This document shows, in pieces, positions 37,651-48,606 of a stretch of 64,000 bases of DNA. The stretch covers positions 890,001-954,000 of the forward strand of contig JAQGDQ010000020.1 of NCBI GenBank assembly GCA_030141605.1, given 5' to 3'. Below the pieces are notes generated by a model. The model ran no database searches. It had not been told where the DNA came from and worked only from the letters and a program-made list of their open reading frames with translations. Origin of the DNA: Tubiluchus corallicola (Eukaryota; Priapulida; Priapulimorpha; Priapulimorphida; Tubiluchidae). The translations under genes and the position numbers were made by a program. Position 1 is the first letter of the stretch; every line of letters starts with the position of its first letter.

Positions 37651-37660
37651 GAATACTTAC

Positions 37661-37795
37661 CATTCCTGTAAATAAATTTATCACATCATGCTCAGTAAGT
37701 TGATGTACAACAACGTCTCTGATGCCCCAGTAATTACCATAAACAACTTCTGCATCGCTAATGTCAATCCAAATGACTCCCCACTCACCAAGTAC
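37661..37795 (-). CDS. S51 peptidase exon 7
   Basis: The acceptor ACATCTAG|GTA in phase 0 opens VLGEWGVIWIDISDAEV, the late strand of the S51 fold. The exon runs to HDVINLFTGM and the donor GGAATG|GTAAGT. Directly downstream in the intron lies a tandem repeat carrying many donor-like CAGGTAAAT or CAGGTAAGT motifs (37390-37650). Confidence 0.86.
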
Positions 37796-37910
37796 CTAGA
37801 TGTAGAAAATTTAATTTCTTGTTATTTAGTTTATTTGCAATTGCAAATTTTATAATAAAATAATATAATGGTAATACTAAAAACATAAAAAGAATGTTTT
37901 TTTTAGTACA

Positions 37911-38150
37911 TAATGAATGAATGAATGAATGAATGAATGAATGAATGAATGAATGAATGAATGAATGAATGAATGAATGAATGAATGAATGAATGAATGA
38001 ATGAATGAATGAATGAATGAATGAATGAATGAATGAATGAATGAATGAATGAATGAATGAATGAATGAATGAATGATTGAATGAATGAATGAATGAACGA
38101 ATGAATGAATGAATGAATGAATGAATGAAAGAACGAACGAACAACCACAA
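37911..38150. repeat. ATGA tetranucleotide array in S51 intron 6
   Basis: About 55 near-perfect ATGA units with sparse changes (ATTG, ACGA). Frames across it encode FIHS repeats and are artefacts. Confidence 0.95.
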
Positions 38151-38525
38151 TCATAACAAAAAACAACAAGAAAATCTTAAATAAAATTATAGCTTTATTA
38201 ATTGATTCATAACTCTGACAATACCGACTGCAACAGAAATCTTGAAAAAAATTATTTTGGTCTGCCAATGTTTATTACATTTATGTAAAGTACACAATCA
38301 CTACAATACCAAGTCACTTCTTGTTCGTTCGACAATTAAAAAGCGTTCGATCGCCCTTGTTGTCAGCATTCCAGGTCGAGTATTTGAATTTTTCTTTTTT
38401 TACATTTTTGCGTGAACATTTCGTATCTGTAGGCTAATAATTAGCTTAAAAACATCAAAATCTACGAAAAGTTTGTAAAAAAAAAACTAGAGAATTCAAA
38501 AGCCGGTATTTCCAGTTGAATTTAC

Positions 38526-38667
38526 CGTTCCACTTGCGAATGGCGTTCCAACGTTCGTTATCACCAGTGCGGTGTTCTCATCAACGCCGATGCCCCGAGT
38601 TGCTCCAAAATTCTGATTTCTTGTGTCAGAAAGGAGACGTATCAATCGTCCCTCTCTTCCCCGCTCG
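38526..38667 (-). CDS. S51 peptidase exon 6
   Basis: The acceptor CATTGCAG|C opens ERGREGRLIRLL, the arginine-rich stretch that follows the catalytic His in cyanophycinases, and GIGVDENTALVI with Glu244 as likely third triad residue. I end it at GGAACG|GTAAAT in phase 0 because exon 7 then continues the strand order; reading through instead gives 11 more codons to a stop. Confidence 0.87.
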
Positions 38668-38704
38668 CTGCAATGCAAAGCTACAGTATTTTAATTCAGT
38701 AACA

Positions 38705-38773
38705 ATGATGACGAGGGTGTTGGATGATGATAATGATGACGACAACGACGATGACGACGACAGCGGTGACGAA

Positions 38774-38834
<61 letters not shown>

Positions 38835-39110
38835 GTGCTGATAATGATCTTGATGTATGATGGTGATGATGATCATGATCATGATGGTGATGGTGATGAT
38901 GGTGATGATGATGACGATGATGACGATGATAATGACGATGATAACAGAGTTGAGGTAAAAGATAAAGATTGAGATAAAGATAGAGATAGAAATGGAGATG
39001 GAGACAGGCACGAAAACGGACGTGGAAGTAGAGACCAAAGAAGTAGATGTAGATGAAAACGAGATGGAGATCATCATAGAAACAGAGATGGACAGATGGC
39101 GGCAGAAACA
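38705..39110. repeat. GAT trinucleotide and GAGATAGA-like repeat in S51 intron 5
   Basis: GACGAC/GATGAT runs from 38710 to 38960 give way to imperfect AGATAGAGAT hexanucleotides up to about 39110. The same hexamer dominates intron 4. Confidence 0.85.
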
Positions 39111-39242
39111 GAAATTGAGATCATATAAAAATGGAAAAAACTGAATAGAAACGAAAACATAAATATAAATAAAAATATAAGCAAACAACGTTGATTTACA
39201 CATAATATATCACGTTTAGCTTTCATTACGGATTGTACTGAC

Positions 39243-39375
39243 CTAAAGTGGCTGTCTGGAATGAATCCATCCAGCATTCCGATTCCACCTTCTGGATTGT
39301 ACACAAGATCATTAGATCCTATTTCTGTTCCTAACTCATAAGCCCCATACCGCACAGCGTCCCAACTTCTTCCGC
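39243..39375 (-). CDS. S51 peptidase exon 5
   Basis: The acceptor ATTTCAG|GC completes Gly170. The exon encodes the substrate-pocket region and GIGMLDGFIPDSHF, the strand ending in the predicted catalytic His212. It ends TTTAG|GTCAGT in phase 2; exon 6 completes the Ser codon so that the motif reads DSHFSERGREGRL. Confidence 0.9.
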
Positions 39376-39639
39376 CTGAAATATATACCTTATCAGTGGT
39401 AATAGCGACATGTCATGAACAACTAAGCTACATTTATCCTGTAAGATAAACACGTGAATTTGTTAATAAAACTTATTTTAAAAGTATCTTCACGAGAAAG
39501 CCAATTTTTGTATGTCACTGTTGCATTTGAGTAATTTTTTGTTTGGGGTTAAAAAGAGTATTATAGCACTGGTGTAAGTCATCTAATTTATTCTAAAGCA
39601 CAAGAGGACAAATAAAGAAAAAGATTTGCGACAAAGTAA

Positions 39640-41172
39640 AGCTAGAGGTGGAGATGGAGATGGAGATGGAGATGGAGGAGATGGAAGTGAAGGTGGAAGT
39701 GGAGATGCAGATAGAAATGAAGAAATGGAGACGGAGACAAAATAGAGATAGAGAATAAGATAGCGATAAAGAAAGAGACAGCGATAGAAATAGATGTAGA
39801 GATAGAGATAGGATAGACATAAGATAGAGATAGAGATAGAGATAGAGATAGAGATAGAGATAGAGATAGAGATAGAGATAGAGATAGAGATAGAGATAGA
39901 GATAGAGATAGAGATAGAGATAGAGATAGAGATAGAGATAGAGATAGAGATAGAGGCAGAGGCAGAGGCAGAGGCAGAGGCAGAGGCAGAGGCAGAGGCA
40001 GAGGCAGAGGCAGAGGCAGAGGCAGAGGCAGAGGCAGAGGCAGAGGCAGAGGCAGAGGCAGAGGCAGAGGCAGAGGCAGAGGCAGAGGCAGAGGCAGAGG
40101 CAGAGGCAGAGGCAGAGGCAGAGGCAGAGGCAGAGGCAGAGGCAGAGGCAGAGACAGAGACAGAGACAGAGACAGAGACAGAGACAGAGACAGAGACAGA
40201 GACAGAGACAGAGATAGACATAGACATAGACATAGACATAGACATAGACATAGACATAGACATAGACATAGACATAGACATAGAGACAGAGACAGAGACA
40301 GAGACAGAGACAGAGACAGAGACAGAGACAGAGACAGAGACAGAGACAGAGACAGAGACAGAGACAGAGACAGAGACAGAGACAGAGACAGAGACAGAGA
40401 CAGAGACAGAGACAGAGACAGAGACAGAGACAGAGACAGAGACAGAGACAGAGATAGAGATAGAGGCAGAGACAGAGACAGAAACAAGGACAAAGCAGAG
40501 ATAGAGATAGAGATAGAGATAGAGGTAGAGGTAGAGGTAGAGGTAGAGGTAGAGGTAGAGGTAGAGGTAGAGGTAGAGGTAGAGGTAGAGGTAGAGGTAG
40601 AGGTAGAGGTAGAGGTAGAGATAGAGATAGAGATAGAGATAGAGATAGAGATAGAGATAGAGATAGAGATAGAGATAGAGATAGAGATAGCGATAGCGAT
40701 AGCGATAGCGATAGCGATAGCGATAGCGATAGCGATAGCGATAGCGATAGCGATAGCGATAGCGATAGCGATAGCGATAGCGATAGCGATAGCGATAGCG
40801 ATAGCGATAGCGATAGCGATAGCGATAGCGATAGCGATAGCGATAGAGATAGAGATAGAGATAGAGATAGAGATAGAGATAGAGATAGAGATAGAGATAG
40901 AGATAGAGATAGAGATAGAGATAGAGATAGAGATAGAGATAGAGATAGAGATAGAGATAGAGATAGAGATAGAGATAGAGATAGAGAGAGAGATAGAGAT
41001 AGAGATAGAGATAGAGATAGAGATAGAGATAGAGATAGAGATAGAGATAGAGATAGAGATAGAGATAGAGATAGAGATAGAGATAGAGATAGAGATAGAG
41101 ATAGAGATAGAGATAGAGATAGAGGCAGAGACAGAGACAGAAACAAGGACAAAGCAGAGATAGAGACAGAGA
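39640..41172. repeat. Compound hexanucleotide array in S51 intron 4
   Basis: Blocks of homogeneous hexamers follow one another: GAGATA (39820-39954), GAGGCA (to 40150), GAGACA, CATAGA (40215-40284), GAGACA (to 40460), GAGGTA (40525-40617), GAGATA, GCGATA (40690-40845), GAGATA (to 41120). A 38-base cassette with AACAAGGACAAAGCAGAG occurs at 40463-40500 and again at 41122-41159. Three minus-strand frames of up to 530 codons are pure dipeptide repeats and not genes. Confidence 0.95.
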
Positions 41173-41318
41173 CATTGTTACATTAAAAACCCTAATTTAA
41201 AAATAAATGCAACTGATGAAGTTTGACTCTGACACAAAACCGATCTAACCCCCCCCCCGGCTTTTTAGCTTACCCAGCAGAAACATTGAGTAACTGCAAT
41301 AACTATCTGTCTATGTAC

Positions 41319-41455
41319 CTGCCATCATGACGGGTGTTGGTTGGACAGCTGTACCAGCGCTCGTACCCGCAATAACAGCACCATTGTTGTAGACATCACG
41401 AATAGCTGCCATGGCTGGCGACTCTATGCGATTTGGGTTTCCGTCGTCGTAGAAT
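41319..41455 (-). CDS. S51 peptidase exon 4 (nucleophile elbow)
   Basis: The acceptor TTATTAG|A completes Ser124. The exon contains VIAGTSAGTAVQ, the nucleophile elbow with Ser156 as predicted catalytic serine; GTSAG is the signature of cyanophycinases. It ends GCAG|GTACAT in phase 1, with the Gly codon completed by exon 5. The intron after it contains the compound hexanucleotide array. Confidence 0.92.
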
Positions 41456-41571
41456 CTAATAATTTGGATGAAGAATCTCTTTCAACAATAACAAACAAGG
41501 CGAGCTAGTATGTACATTGATGCTCCAAAGCTATGATACGACTCATGTATGAACAAATGTTATGAGTCAAC

Positions 41572-41704
41572 AATTAATTAAATTTTGATACCAAACTTGA
41601 AAGAAAGAAAATGTGATAAAGCTGGTATGCAACCTGGATTTGAACCAGTGACCTTCTGCCTACAGTGCACACGCCTTAGACTTTAGGCCACCGTATTTCC
41701 TAGT
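41572..41704 (-). mobile_element. tRNA-derived SINE, copy B, in the S51 gene
   Basis: The minus strand reads GGTGGCCTAAAGTCTAAGGC (A-box region), GGTTCAAATCC (perfect B box) and the tail CTTTCAAGTTTGGTATCAAA. The same tail recurs in inverted orientation at 41798-41828, so the locus (intron 3) is bracketed by inverted tails. Confidence 0.6.
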
Positions 41705-42504
41705 GGTCAGAGTCGTCCAAAGTTCATCGCTTACAGCTGACCAACTATATTCAGCATTTCCAATGTTAAATCATTCAGACTTTACCATTTCCTGCCTTTC
41801 AAGTTTGGTCTCAAATTTTAATTAATCGTGAATTAATAATAAATAATGATTTTTTATATTAATATTATAATACGTAAGTTACAAGCAGATAGATACGTAC
41901 CTCCGGACGGGTTTAGCCAATTCTTTTAGCTATCTATTATTGTATCTTCTCTTCAACTGTATGTATGTTGCATATTAGCTTTGTTTGTTAATAAAATACT
42001 GTTTAAACCAATTACATTACATGCAGCTGTAACCCTATCTTAGTAGTATTTGGTCTTAAGTAAATAAATCTAAAATCTTCTCACACATGCAGTTGTAAAT
42101 CGACAAATTGTGCATCGAATTAATTACAAATTTAAAGACATGACAAAAGCTAGTAAAATCACATGCAATAAGACATTTTGAATCTATAAGCTCAAAAAAT
42201 CACCAGTTTTCTACCACCGTAGGTATAATCTTGACCTGAGGCAGTGCAACACAAAATTACCTCATGACCCAGGTTCTTAAAGTGTTACATCGTAACCCTT
42301 ACTTATATTATTATGCAAAAAAGTGGCGTGTTACAGCGACTCGTAGTATAATTAATGAATAAGTCATCTCACACTGTGACATGCTACCTATAGTATACCA
42401 AAACCATCATTAAAAATTAGTTGAATACTTATCAGACTAACAAGTATACAAACAGAAGAACAAACTGGCAAACAGGTAAACACATATATAAACAAATACA
42501 CCAA

Positions 42505-42510
42505 CCGACT

Positions 42511-42561
<51 letters not shown>

Positions 42562-42762
42562 TGACTGACTGACTGACTGACTGACTGACTGACTGACTGA
42601 CTGACTGACTGACTGACTGACTGACTGACTGACTGACTGACTGACTGACTGACTGACTGACTGACTGACTGACTGACTGACTGACTGACTGACCGACCGA
42701 CCGACCGACCGATCGACCGACCGACCGACCGACCGGCTGACCGACCGGCTGACTAACAATGA
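42505..42762. repeat. CTGA/CCGA tetranucleotide array in S51 intron 3
   Basis: About 50 CTGA units followed by about 15 CCGA units. It sits some 40 bases downstream of the exon 3 donor. Confidence 0.95.
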
Positions 42763-42801
42763 TACAGGACTTAGTGTAGAGGTAACCAGATAAAAACGTA
42801 C

Positions 42802-42942
42802 GATTCAATAACACGACTCTGATCGCCGCCGCCAAAAAAGAATCCAGTTTGCCGGTAAATGGTGCTGATCACCTCGGGATCTTTGTTGTTTTCTTGGGCG
42901 CCGAGGTGAACTTCTATCCATTCAGCTGATTGAACTCCATAA
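42802..42942 (-). CDS. S51 peptidase exon 3
   Basis: The acceptor TTTCTAG|T completes Thr77. The exon encodes YGVQSAEWIEVH and then TGFFFGGGDQSRVIE, the conserved GGGDQ turn that follows the helix-strand unit in cyanophycinases. It ends GAATC|GTACGT in phase 2. The following intron contains a long CTGA array. Confidence 0.9.
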
Positions 42943-43470
42943 CTAGAAAAACGTTACTTTGAAAAACGTGCTGCTTTTTACAATACTGCAGATCGTTTTT
43001 ACGTATATAACCAAATGTGTTTCTAGTTTTGATATTTGGGGTTTTCGAAGTACAGTAATTACAGAAAAAGTGCACTGCATCGAGTGGAGGGGTTCGCAGT
43101 TCAAAAGCTTTTAACATTTTAACACTTACACAATTTAAACTTCCACAGGTAAAATACGCTGCACAAAGGAGTCGGATGTGCACCACCAGAAACTCTTAAC
43201 AGTTATAAAACTGTTAAAGCTTCCATTCCTAACACAGAAGAGCGATGCAGTGCTTTGGTTTAGTGAACTACAATACATTTTTAAAAATTCAGTCAAAAAC
43301 CGGGTACAGTTGTCGCCATAAAGACCATAATGAATAAGATTATTACTCCATCTGTGAGCTAAAATTTTGGAATTATTAATGTGAACAATTTTAGACAACT
43401 TGACACTTATTTTAAAGCAGTACACTTGAAACTACAACTGTTCATAATAGTATAAAATTATTGTTCTCAC

Positions 43471-43565
43471 GTGTTCTCAAACAAGTCCTTGTAGTACAGA
43501 TAAGAATCTAGGGGGTCTGACGACGAGGCAGTGACAATTCCAATTTTTGCAGAACCACGCCCACC
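43471..43565 (-). CDS. S51 peptidase exon 2
   Basis: The acceptor ATTACAG|GGTGGG (phase 0) opens GGRGSAKIGIVTASSSD, the glycine-rich strand-turn typical of S51 proteins. The exon continues through a DSYLYYKDLF helix and ends in phase 2 at AACAC|GTGAGA, with the split Thr codon completed by exon 3. Residues 46-76 of the protein. Confidence 0.9.
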
Positions 43566-43936
43566 CTGTAATATTATTTTGAAAAAAGATAATTAAAAAC
43601 TTCCCATTGAATCATTCAGCATGCATGTCACGTGTGAAAGCAAAAACACGCAATAGCAGAATTGCTTTGCACAATTTAGATTTGCCTTGTTCATCTAAAC
43701 TTTCGAAAAATCTCTTTTAATGAGTGTCGAGATTGCGCCTCGGTTGGTACATATTACAGAAAATAGCTGCACCAATTCATCGATAACTGTCGTCATTTAG
43801 ACCATCAGCAATCCTATCATTTCCATCAACACCACTGATTCGACTGTACCTGTGATTTTTTAACATAAATTTCCTAAATTGACTGTCGGACGATGTCAGA
43901 CAATCCTTTCCTGTAATAATCTAAACGTTTACTTAC

Positions 43937-44071
43937 GGCCAGCTCCACAATTCGCTCCCAAACTGCAGAATTGTCTGAACTGATTGAGCCACCGATAAGA
44001 ACCAAACTTTTTGCGTTCACGTTGAGGAAGACGTTCGCAAAGACAATGGCGATGACTAAAACGCGCGCCAT
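43937..44071 (-). CDS. Secreted S51-family (cyanophycinase-like) peptidase, exon 1
   Basis: Start of an eight-exon gene whose splice phases all agree and give a 349-aa protein. Residues 1-20 (MARVLVIAIVFANVFLNVNA) form a typical signal peptide; the mature chain begins KSLVLIGGSI, the first strand of the S51 fold. Family S51 contains dipeptidase E and cyanophycinase, Ser hydrolases of a flavodoxin-like fold that cut Asp-containing peptides or multi-L-arginyl-poly-L-aspartate. Putative triad residues are Ser156 in GTSAG, His212 in DSHF and Glu244 in DENTAL, matching the cyanophycinase pattern rather than dipeptidase E. The signal peptide implies an extracellular or lysosomal enzyme. The substrate in an animal is unknown. 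The exon ends GCC|GTAAGT, phase 0. An upstream in-frame TTG is not a start. Confidence 0.9.
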
Positions 44072-45665
44072 TTTCACTGCCTTACAATCAAGTCCTGCAT
44101 TAAGTATCACTGACAAGCGTGGACAGCCTATCTATAAATCTATAGACCGTAAGTTATTAAATAGATTTTACTTATACATGCGTAACTTATCAGTTTACCA
44201 ACTGCTGAATTCCCATGTTTTCAGATATTACAGCACAGATACACTAGTATTCTAAAATGATACAAATATTTTACTACAATTATTTTATGTAAAAATACTT
44301 TTAGCCATCGTCAGTGGGTTTTAAATTCAAGCAGTGAAGTCATACGCAGTTTTAATCTAAATACTGATGACATTTTAACTTCCAAAATTTTAAACCATTG
44401 GACATATACACATACTAACCCTTATTTTAATATTTAAACGTACTGGTCGTCTGTTCTTTGTGTAAATATTTATTTTATTTGTCTTGCAATAGTATTTTTA
44501 GATAACGATTTTTAATTAGTTTTTTATTTACTGTTCTATAGAGTTTGTTATGTACTGAAATAAACGTGAAATAATAAATAGTTTAATTCAGCCATTTTGT
44601 ATTTTTGTCTAGTAAAATATCAGCCGTTGAGTGGCTACTGTATCATGTACGTTTTCAACTCGTCTGTGAGTCAGGTAGATAAGTGTGTCAATGTGACACT
44701 GGAGAGCAAGACCTTGTTCACTCTTTCTTAGATGCCAGTTAGAAAAACTAAAACATGAACCAAACTAGAGAAACTGCTTCTAAAGTATTTAAAATGATTT
44801 AAGCTTAACTTTAAGCTGTAAAGAATTCTGAGCAACGAAGCTGACCATGGGTCTTCTTCATCGCTACAGCATAACATTATTACTACTATAAAATTCTTTA
44901 TAAACCAAGTAAGAAGCGTTTTAGGCAAAATTCGACAACATTTAAGTAATATTAATAATAAACATAATTTCATTAATATTACTCTGAGATTTTTAAGTTA
45001 TAACATTACTGTGTTCAACAAGACAGCATTACAAGGGCGAAAATCGAAAAACTACGTGCAATGTTTGCGCATTGTTGATGGTTGATGTCTGAAAAGAAAG
45101 ATAATAAGCAGCATATGAAAACTGTCAAGCTTCACAGCTTTATTTTACTGAGGCAAAACATGATTTTTCACAGAGTAAATTAAATCTTTGAGCACAACGT
45201 GAGAATGCTGAAGTTCGTCGGGGTGTCTGATGCGACCGAGGTGTACAGCTGGCGCGAGTACCCGAATGCTGTTTTCACTTTTTATCTTAATTGATAGTGG
45301 GGTAATTTTCAAAAGGGGTATTCACCCAGGGGTAGACCATCAAATATTTTAAACGGTCTATAGAAGTCTATTCATATCAATGATGTCATCGTGGTATTGT
45401 TTATTGAGTAAAGTAATGTTTCACCATACTTACTAACAATGAGTAATACTCTAGTATAGTTAGCGTACTGTGGGGGGGAGAGGGATAACTAATTGTTTAC
45501 AATGTGCGTCTGACTAGGAAATTAATCAGCCTCCAAACTTGTTAGCAAGTAGAAGGGCGACTGCCGAGAAATTCTTCTGAGCGATTGCATTTGCTACATC
45601 ACATTGCTACTCGTCTTGGTTATGAAGGATGATTACATATTGTTTACATTGTTTAAAGATTTCAG
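44072..45665. other. Upstream region of the S51 gene
   Basis: Presumably contains the S51 promoter (minus strand), but I see no clear TATA box. The TATAAATCTATAG stretch at about 44131 is the nearest candidate. The remainder shows nothing. Confidence 0.4.
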
Positions 45666-45669
45666 TGTA

Positions 45670-45850
45670 GCAGCTGCAATGCTGTCAACCATAGCGAAAC
45701 GTCCAGAAACCTTAAAGCAAATGTGTGTGAACATCTGGGTATTTCGTCTAAAACTGGCAGGAAACTAAAGAGTTCACCTCAATCTAGCATACATAACCAT
45801 ATTTGTACCTCTAACCGCAAGGCTGATGTCAATGATGTCAAACACCTGTG
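45670..45850 (+). mobile_element. Retroelement remnant with EHLGIS motif
   Basis: A short frame reads NVCEHLGISSKTGRKLKSS, followed by HNHICTSNRKADVND and a stop. EHLGIS-x-x-TGK with a following H-x-C/H pattern occurs in C-terminal parts of certain animal retroelements (Penelope- or LINE-related, from memory). The fragment is short and the class is uncertain. Confidence 0.35.
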
Positions 45851-47042
45851 ATCTATTAATAAAAAAAGTTCATCAATGTGCAAAGTAGTTCAATTCAATT
45901 AATTCTGTTTTTAAACATCAACCTATAGTTTTTCAGTACGCCTGTATCATTTCTCAACACCTGTTTCACTACACCTTTGGCTTCTACGTGAATACAGAAT
46001 CAGTCATTTTCATGTAGTCTTACTTTTTACGTTATTTCTTTCAATTGTATATCTGAATTCTGAACGTGTCTAAAGAACCTTTATATGTTAAATGTCTCCT
46101 TTGTTATCAATTTCACCATTAATAGTTGCCTAGGTGCCTGTCTCTCCACAGCCATTTCTTATAGGTTTTGTCGCTGAATGCCGATTACGGCTAGGAGTGT
46201 ATAGAAAACTGTAGAAAAATATTAACTAACAACCGAAGCTGTCAGAAAAAAGATTACGCGATCTGAATTTTCTTACAGTCAAACTACGTTTTTAGCCTCA
46301 CGTTAATTCCATCATGATAAAATTAAAGATTTATTGATTGTAATTATTGTGAGGTATGTGTTGTAATAACTGTATTTTAGTAGCATTAGCCACAATGTAG
46401 GGCAATAGGCCTACATGGTATATTCAATAATTGCTTGTCAAATTGTCAATTGTATGTATAATAATGCAAGTAAAGCATTCGTCAGTCAATTGTTTTAATC
46501 TATATAAACATAACATCGTCATTAAAACGTTACTGAGGCATTAATGCAGCAATTCTGTAGATTAAAGATTTGAAGAGTTAGACATCTTTATTAAGCACAA
46601 ACAGCACAACTACTAAACAATATCTCCAAATCCTTGAATGTTTTTCAAACTTATACTCGTAAAATATAAAAAGTTTTTCAATTTATTAGTTCAGTTAAAT
46701 TCGCTTATTATTATTATAAATCGAAATACTATGAAAATTAACGTAAGAACTACAAAGAATAGGCCCAAGTATCTATCTTTTGTAGAACTAATTTAAAACA
46801 TAAGTTTAATATTCTTGGTACGCACAAGTATTTCAAAACAATTATAATAGATACATATATATATATATCTGATACAATTTACTACTGAAATTTAAATAAC
46901 GGCTACATAAATTTTGGTAAATAAAATAGTAAAACAACTGATATAGCATAAATGTTTTGACAATAATATACCACACAGAGGATGTACTGCCATCTATGAA
47001 TATAAAAAGTTGTTATTAAATGGCGTCCCGGTTGAATCGAAT
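45851..47042. other. Gene-free stretch 3' of mini-fibulin gene 1
   Basis: AT-rich, with a short AT dinucleotide run at 46853-46870. No feature recognised. Confidence 0.5.
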
Positions 47043-47816
47043 TTAAAAGTCACACTCAGCAACTTTGACTTTTATTTCGTTTCTGACAGTGAACCCAATG
47101 TTTGGACCAAAGAATATTTTCACGTTTACAATCAGCAAAAATTCTTGAGGCCCTTGAAGGCTGTTTACCAATTCCACGTGACTAGCTTTTCCCGTCGCGT
47201 CTGGAATCACCCTAAAATCCGCCACAGTGGCGGGTTGTGACGTACCGTCGCATGCGATGCACTTAATCTCTAGCTCCACATCTCGAGGTAACGCCGAGAT
47301 AAATCCTCTAAGGTTATTAGAGAATATCAGCTTTGGTAAACCTGGAACATTGGCAGGAATGGCGAAGAAGTTGCGGTTGAGCAAGAAGATACAGTCGATG
47401 TCTCCACGACATCTTTGCGCAGCGTCCTTTCTGCACACCAAGCTCGTCTCCTGCATGTCCGGATGAAAGCCAACCGGACAGGTGGCCGGTTCGCATCCGT
47501 ATGCTCCATTAAAGTTGAAACAGATTTCATTCTCTCCACAGTGATTGAAGCGGTTGCATTCGTTGATGTCCCGACATCCGGATGCCGTGCCAGGGTCGTA
47601 TTCGTAACCAGATGGACATTGACAAACGTCATCTTGGCACGCGACGCTGCAAACGTCTACCACCACCTCGTCCGTGAGAGTTTTCGAGACGACATCTGCA
47701 CCCTGGGCCACTTCAGCAAGCTTCTCCACTACATCTTGAGCATCACAACTCACAGCAAATAAGAGCAAAATTGTAACAGCTGCCAGTTTAAGAGCCTCCA
47801 TTTTACTATTGTACAT
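47043..47816 (-). CDS. Mini-fibulin-like secreted protein 1 (one cbEGF plus fibulin C-terminal domain)
   Basis: Single open exon of 257 codons from the ATG at 47816 (or 252 from the ATG at 47801, whose MEALKLAAVTILLLFAVSCDA makes the cleaner signal peptide). After an acidic segment come a Cys pair and CPSGYEY, then a calcium-binding EGF module DINECNRFNHCGENEICFN with the Asn beta-hydroxylation pattern (CFNFNGAYGC). A CPVGF turn, the Cys-x4-Cys-x4-Cys pattern and a beta-rich C-terminal domain ending VKVAECDF follow. The order and cysteine spacing match the last EGF module and C-terminal domain of fibulins, which are extracellular-matrix proteins. Fibulins normally have five or more cbEGF modules; this has one. 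It lacks the RGLRG segment of its two neighbours. First of three same-strand paralogues. Confidence 0.85.
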   Translation of the reverse strand: MYNSKMEALKLAAVTILLLFAVSCDAQDVVEKLAEVAQGADVVSKTLTDEVVVDVCSVACQDDVCQCPSGYEYDPGTASGCRDINECNRFNHCGENEICFNFNGAYGCEPATCPVGFHPDMQETSLVCRKDAAQRCRGDIDCIFLLNRNFFAIPANVPGLPKLIFSNNLRGFISALPRDVELEIKCIACDGTSQPATVADFRVIPDATGKASHVELVNSLQGPQEFLLIVNVKIFFGPNIGFTVRNEIKVKVAECDF

Positions 47817-48535
47817 TATGATGACACCAACACTTGTTAGATTTCCAATCACTGTACGTCCGACTGCTTGCAGTTTATCAAATACTCAGAAGAACAAGAA
47901 ACTGACGTGTTTTCCTAAAAATCCGCTGAATGAGAAAATGTCTGTTGGTTTAAATTTCCAAATTTCAGAGAATGTCAAGCAGATAAACAATACCAAGTAA
48001 GAATACTTTATTGGTATGGTTACAGGCTATTACAGCGAAATAAATGGAGGTACAAAGTTACGACGATTTGTGGTTACGATGGCATAGCAGTGTCATAAAG
48101 TCCTCAACTTGTTCATCCAATCATGGGCCTTGACAGTCAAAGAACGCAGAATTCTGACCGCATTTTATTTGTGGTGCAAAATGTCCTTCGCCAGAATACA
48201 GTTTGTGAATACTAAGAACACCATAAATACTTATGCTACCACCACTTACAAATTTATTGCGTCTTCAAAACTTCAAGTGTCAAGGAATAGTTTGGGTATA
48301 AGTATCAAAGGGTTAAACCGAGCACGCGGAATAAAGTTTATAAAACATCATTAATATTTAATCAGTGCACACTATACTCAGGCGAGTTCGTAGAATAGTT
48401 GGAACTAACAATGTTATAAACGAATTTAACTAGAATTCTCCCATGTTCCTCATTTATTCATTCATTCAAAAACTTTTATTTATAAATACAAAACCAAAAT
48501 AAATACAAAATATTTTGTATTTGTAATTATATGTA

Positions 48536-48606
48536 TATGTGTGTGTGTGTGCGCGCGTGCGTGCGTGCGTGCGTGCGTGGTGCGTGCGTGCGTGCGTGCG
48601 TGTGTG
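48536..48606. repeat. GT/GTGC dinucleotide-tetranucleotide array
   Basis: GTGTGT, then CGTG repeats with one interruption (GTGGTGC). Between mini-fibulin genes 1 and 2. Confidence 0.9.

Noticed and set aside
37785-38268. FIHS-repeat frames, and similar LTHS, SVSQ and LLTY frames elsewhere
   Set aside because: Translation of tetranucleotide microsatellites.
39583-41175. Open frames of 530, 519 and 283 codons on the minus strand
   Set aside because: They are dipeptide repeats (YL, SL, SA, RY) generated by a hexanucleotide array without stops; the region is an intron of the S51 gene.
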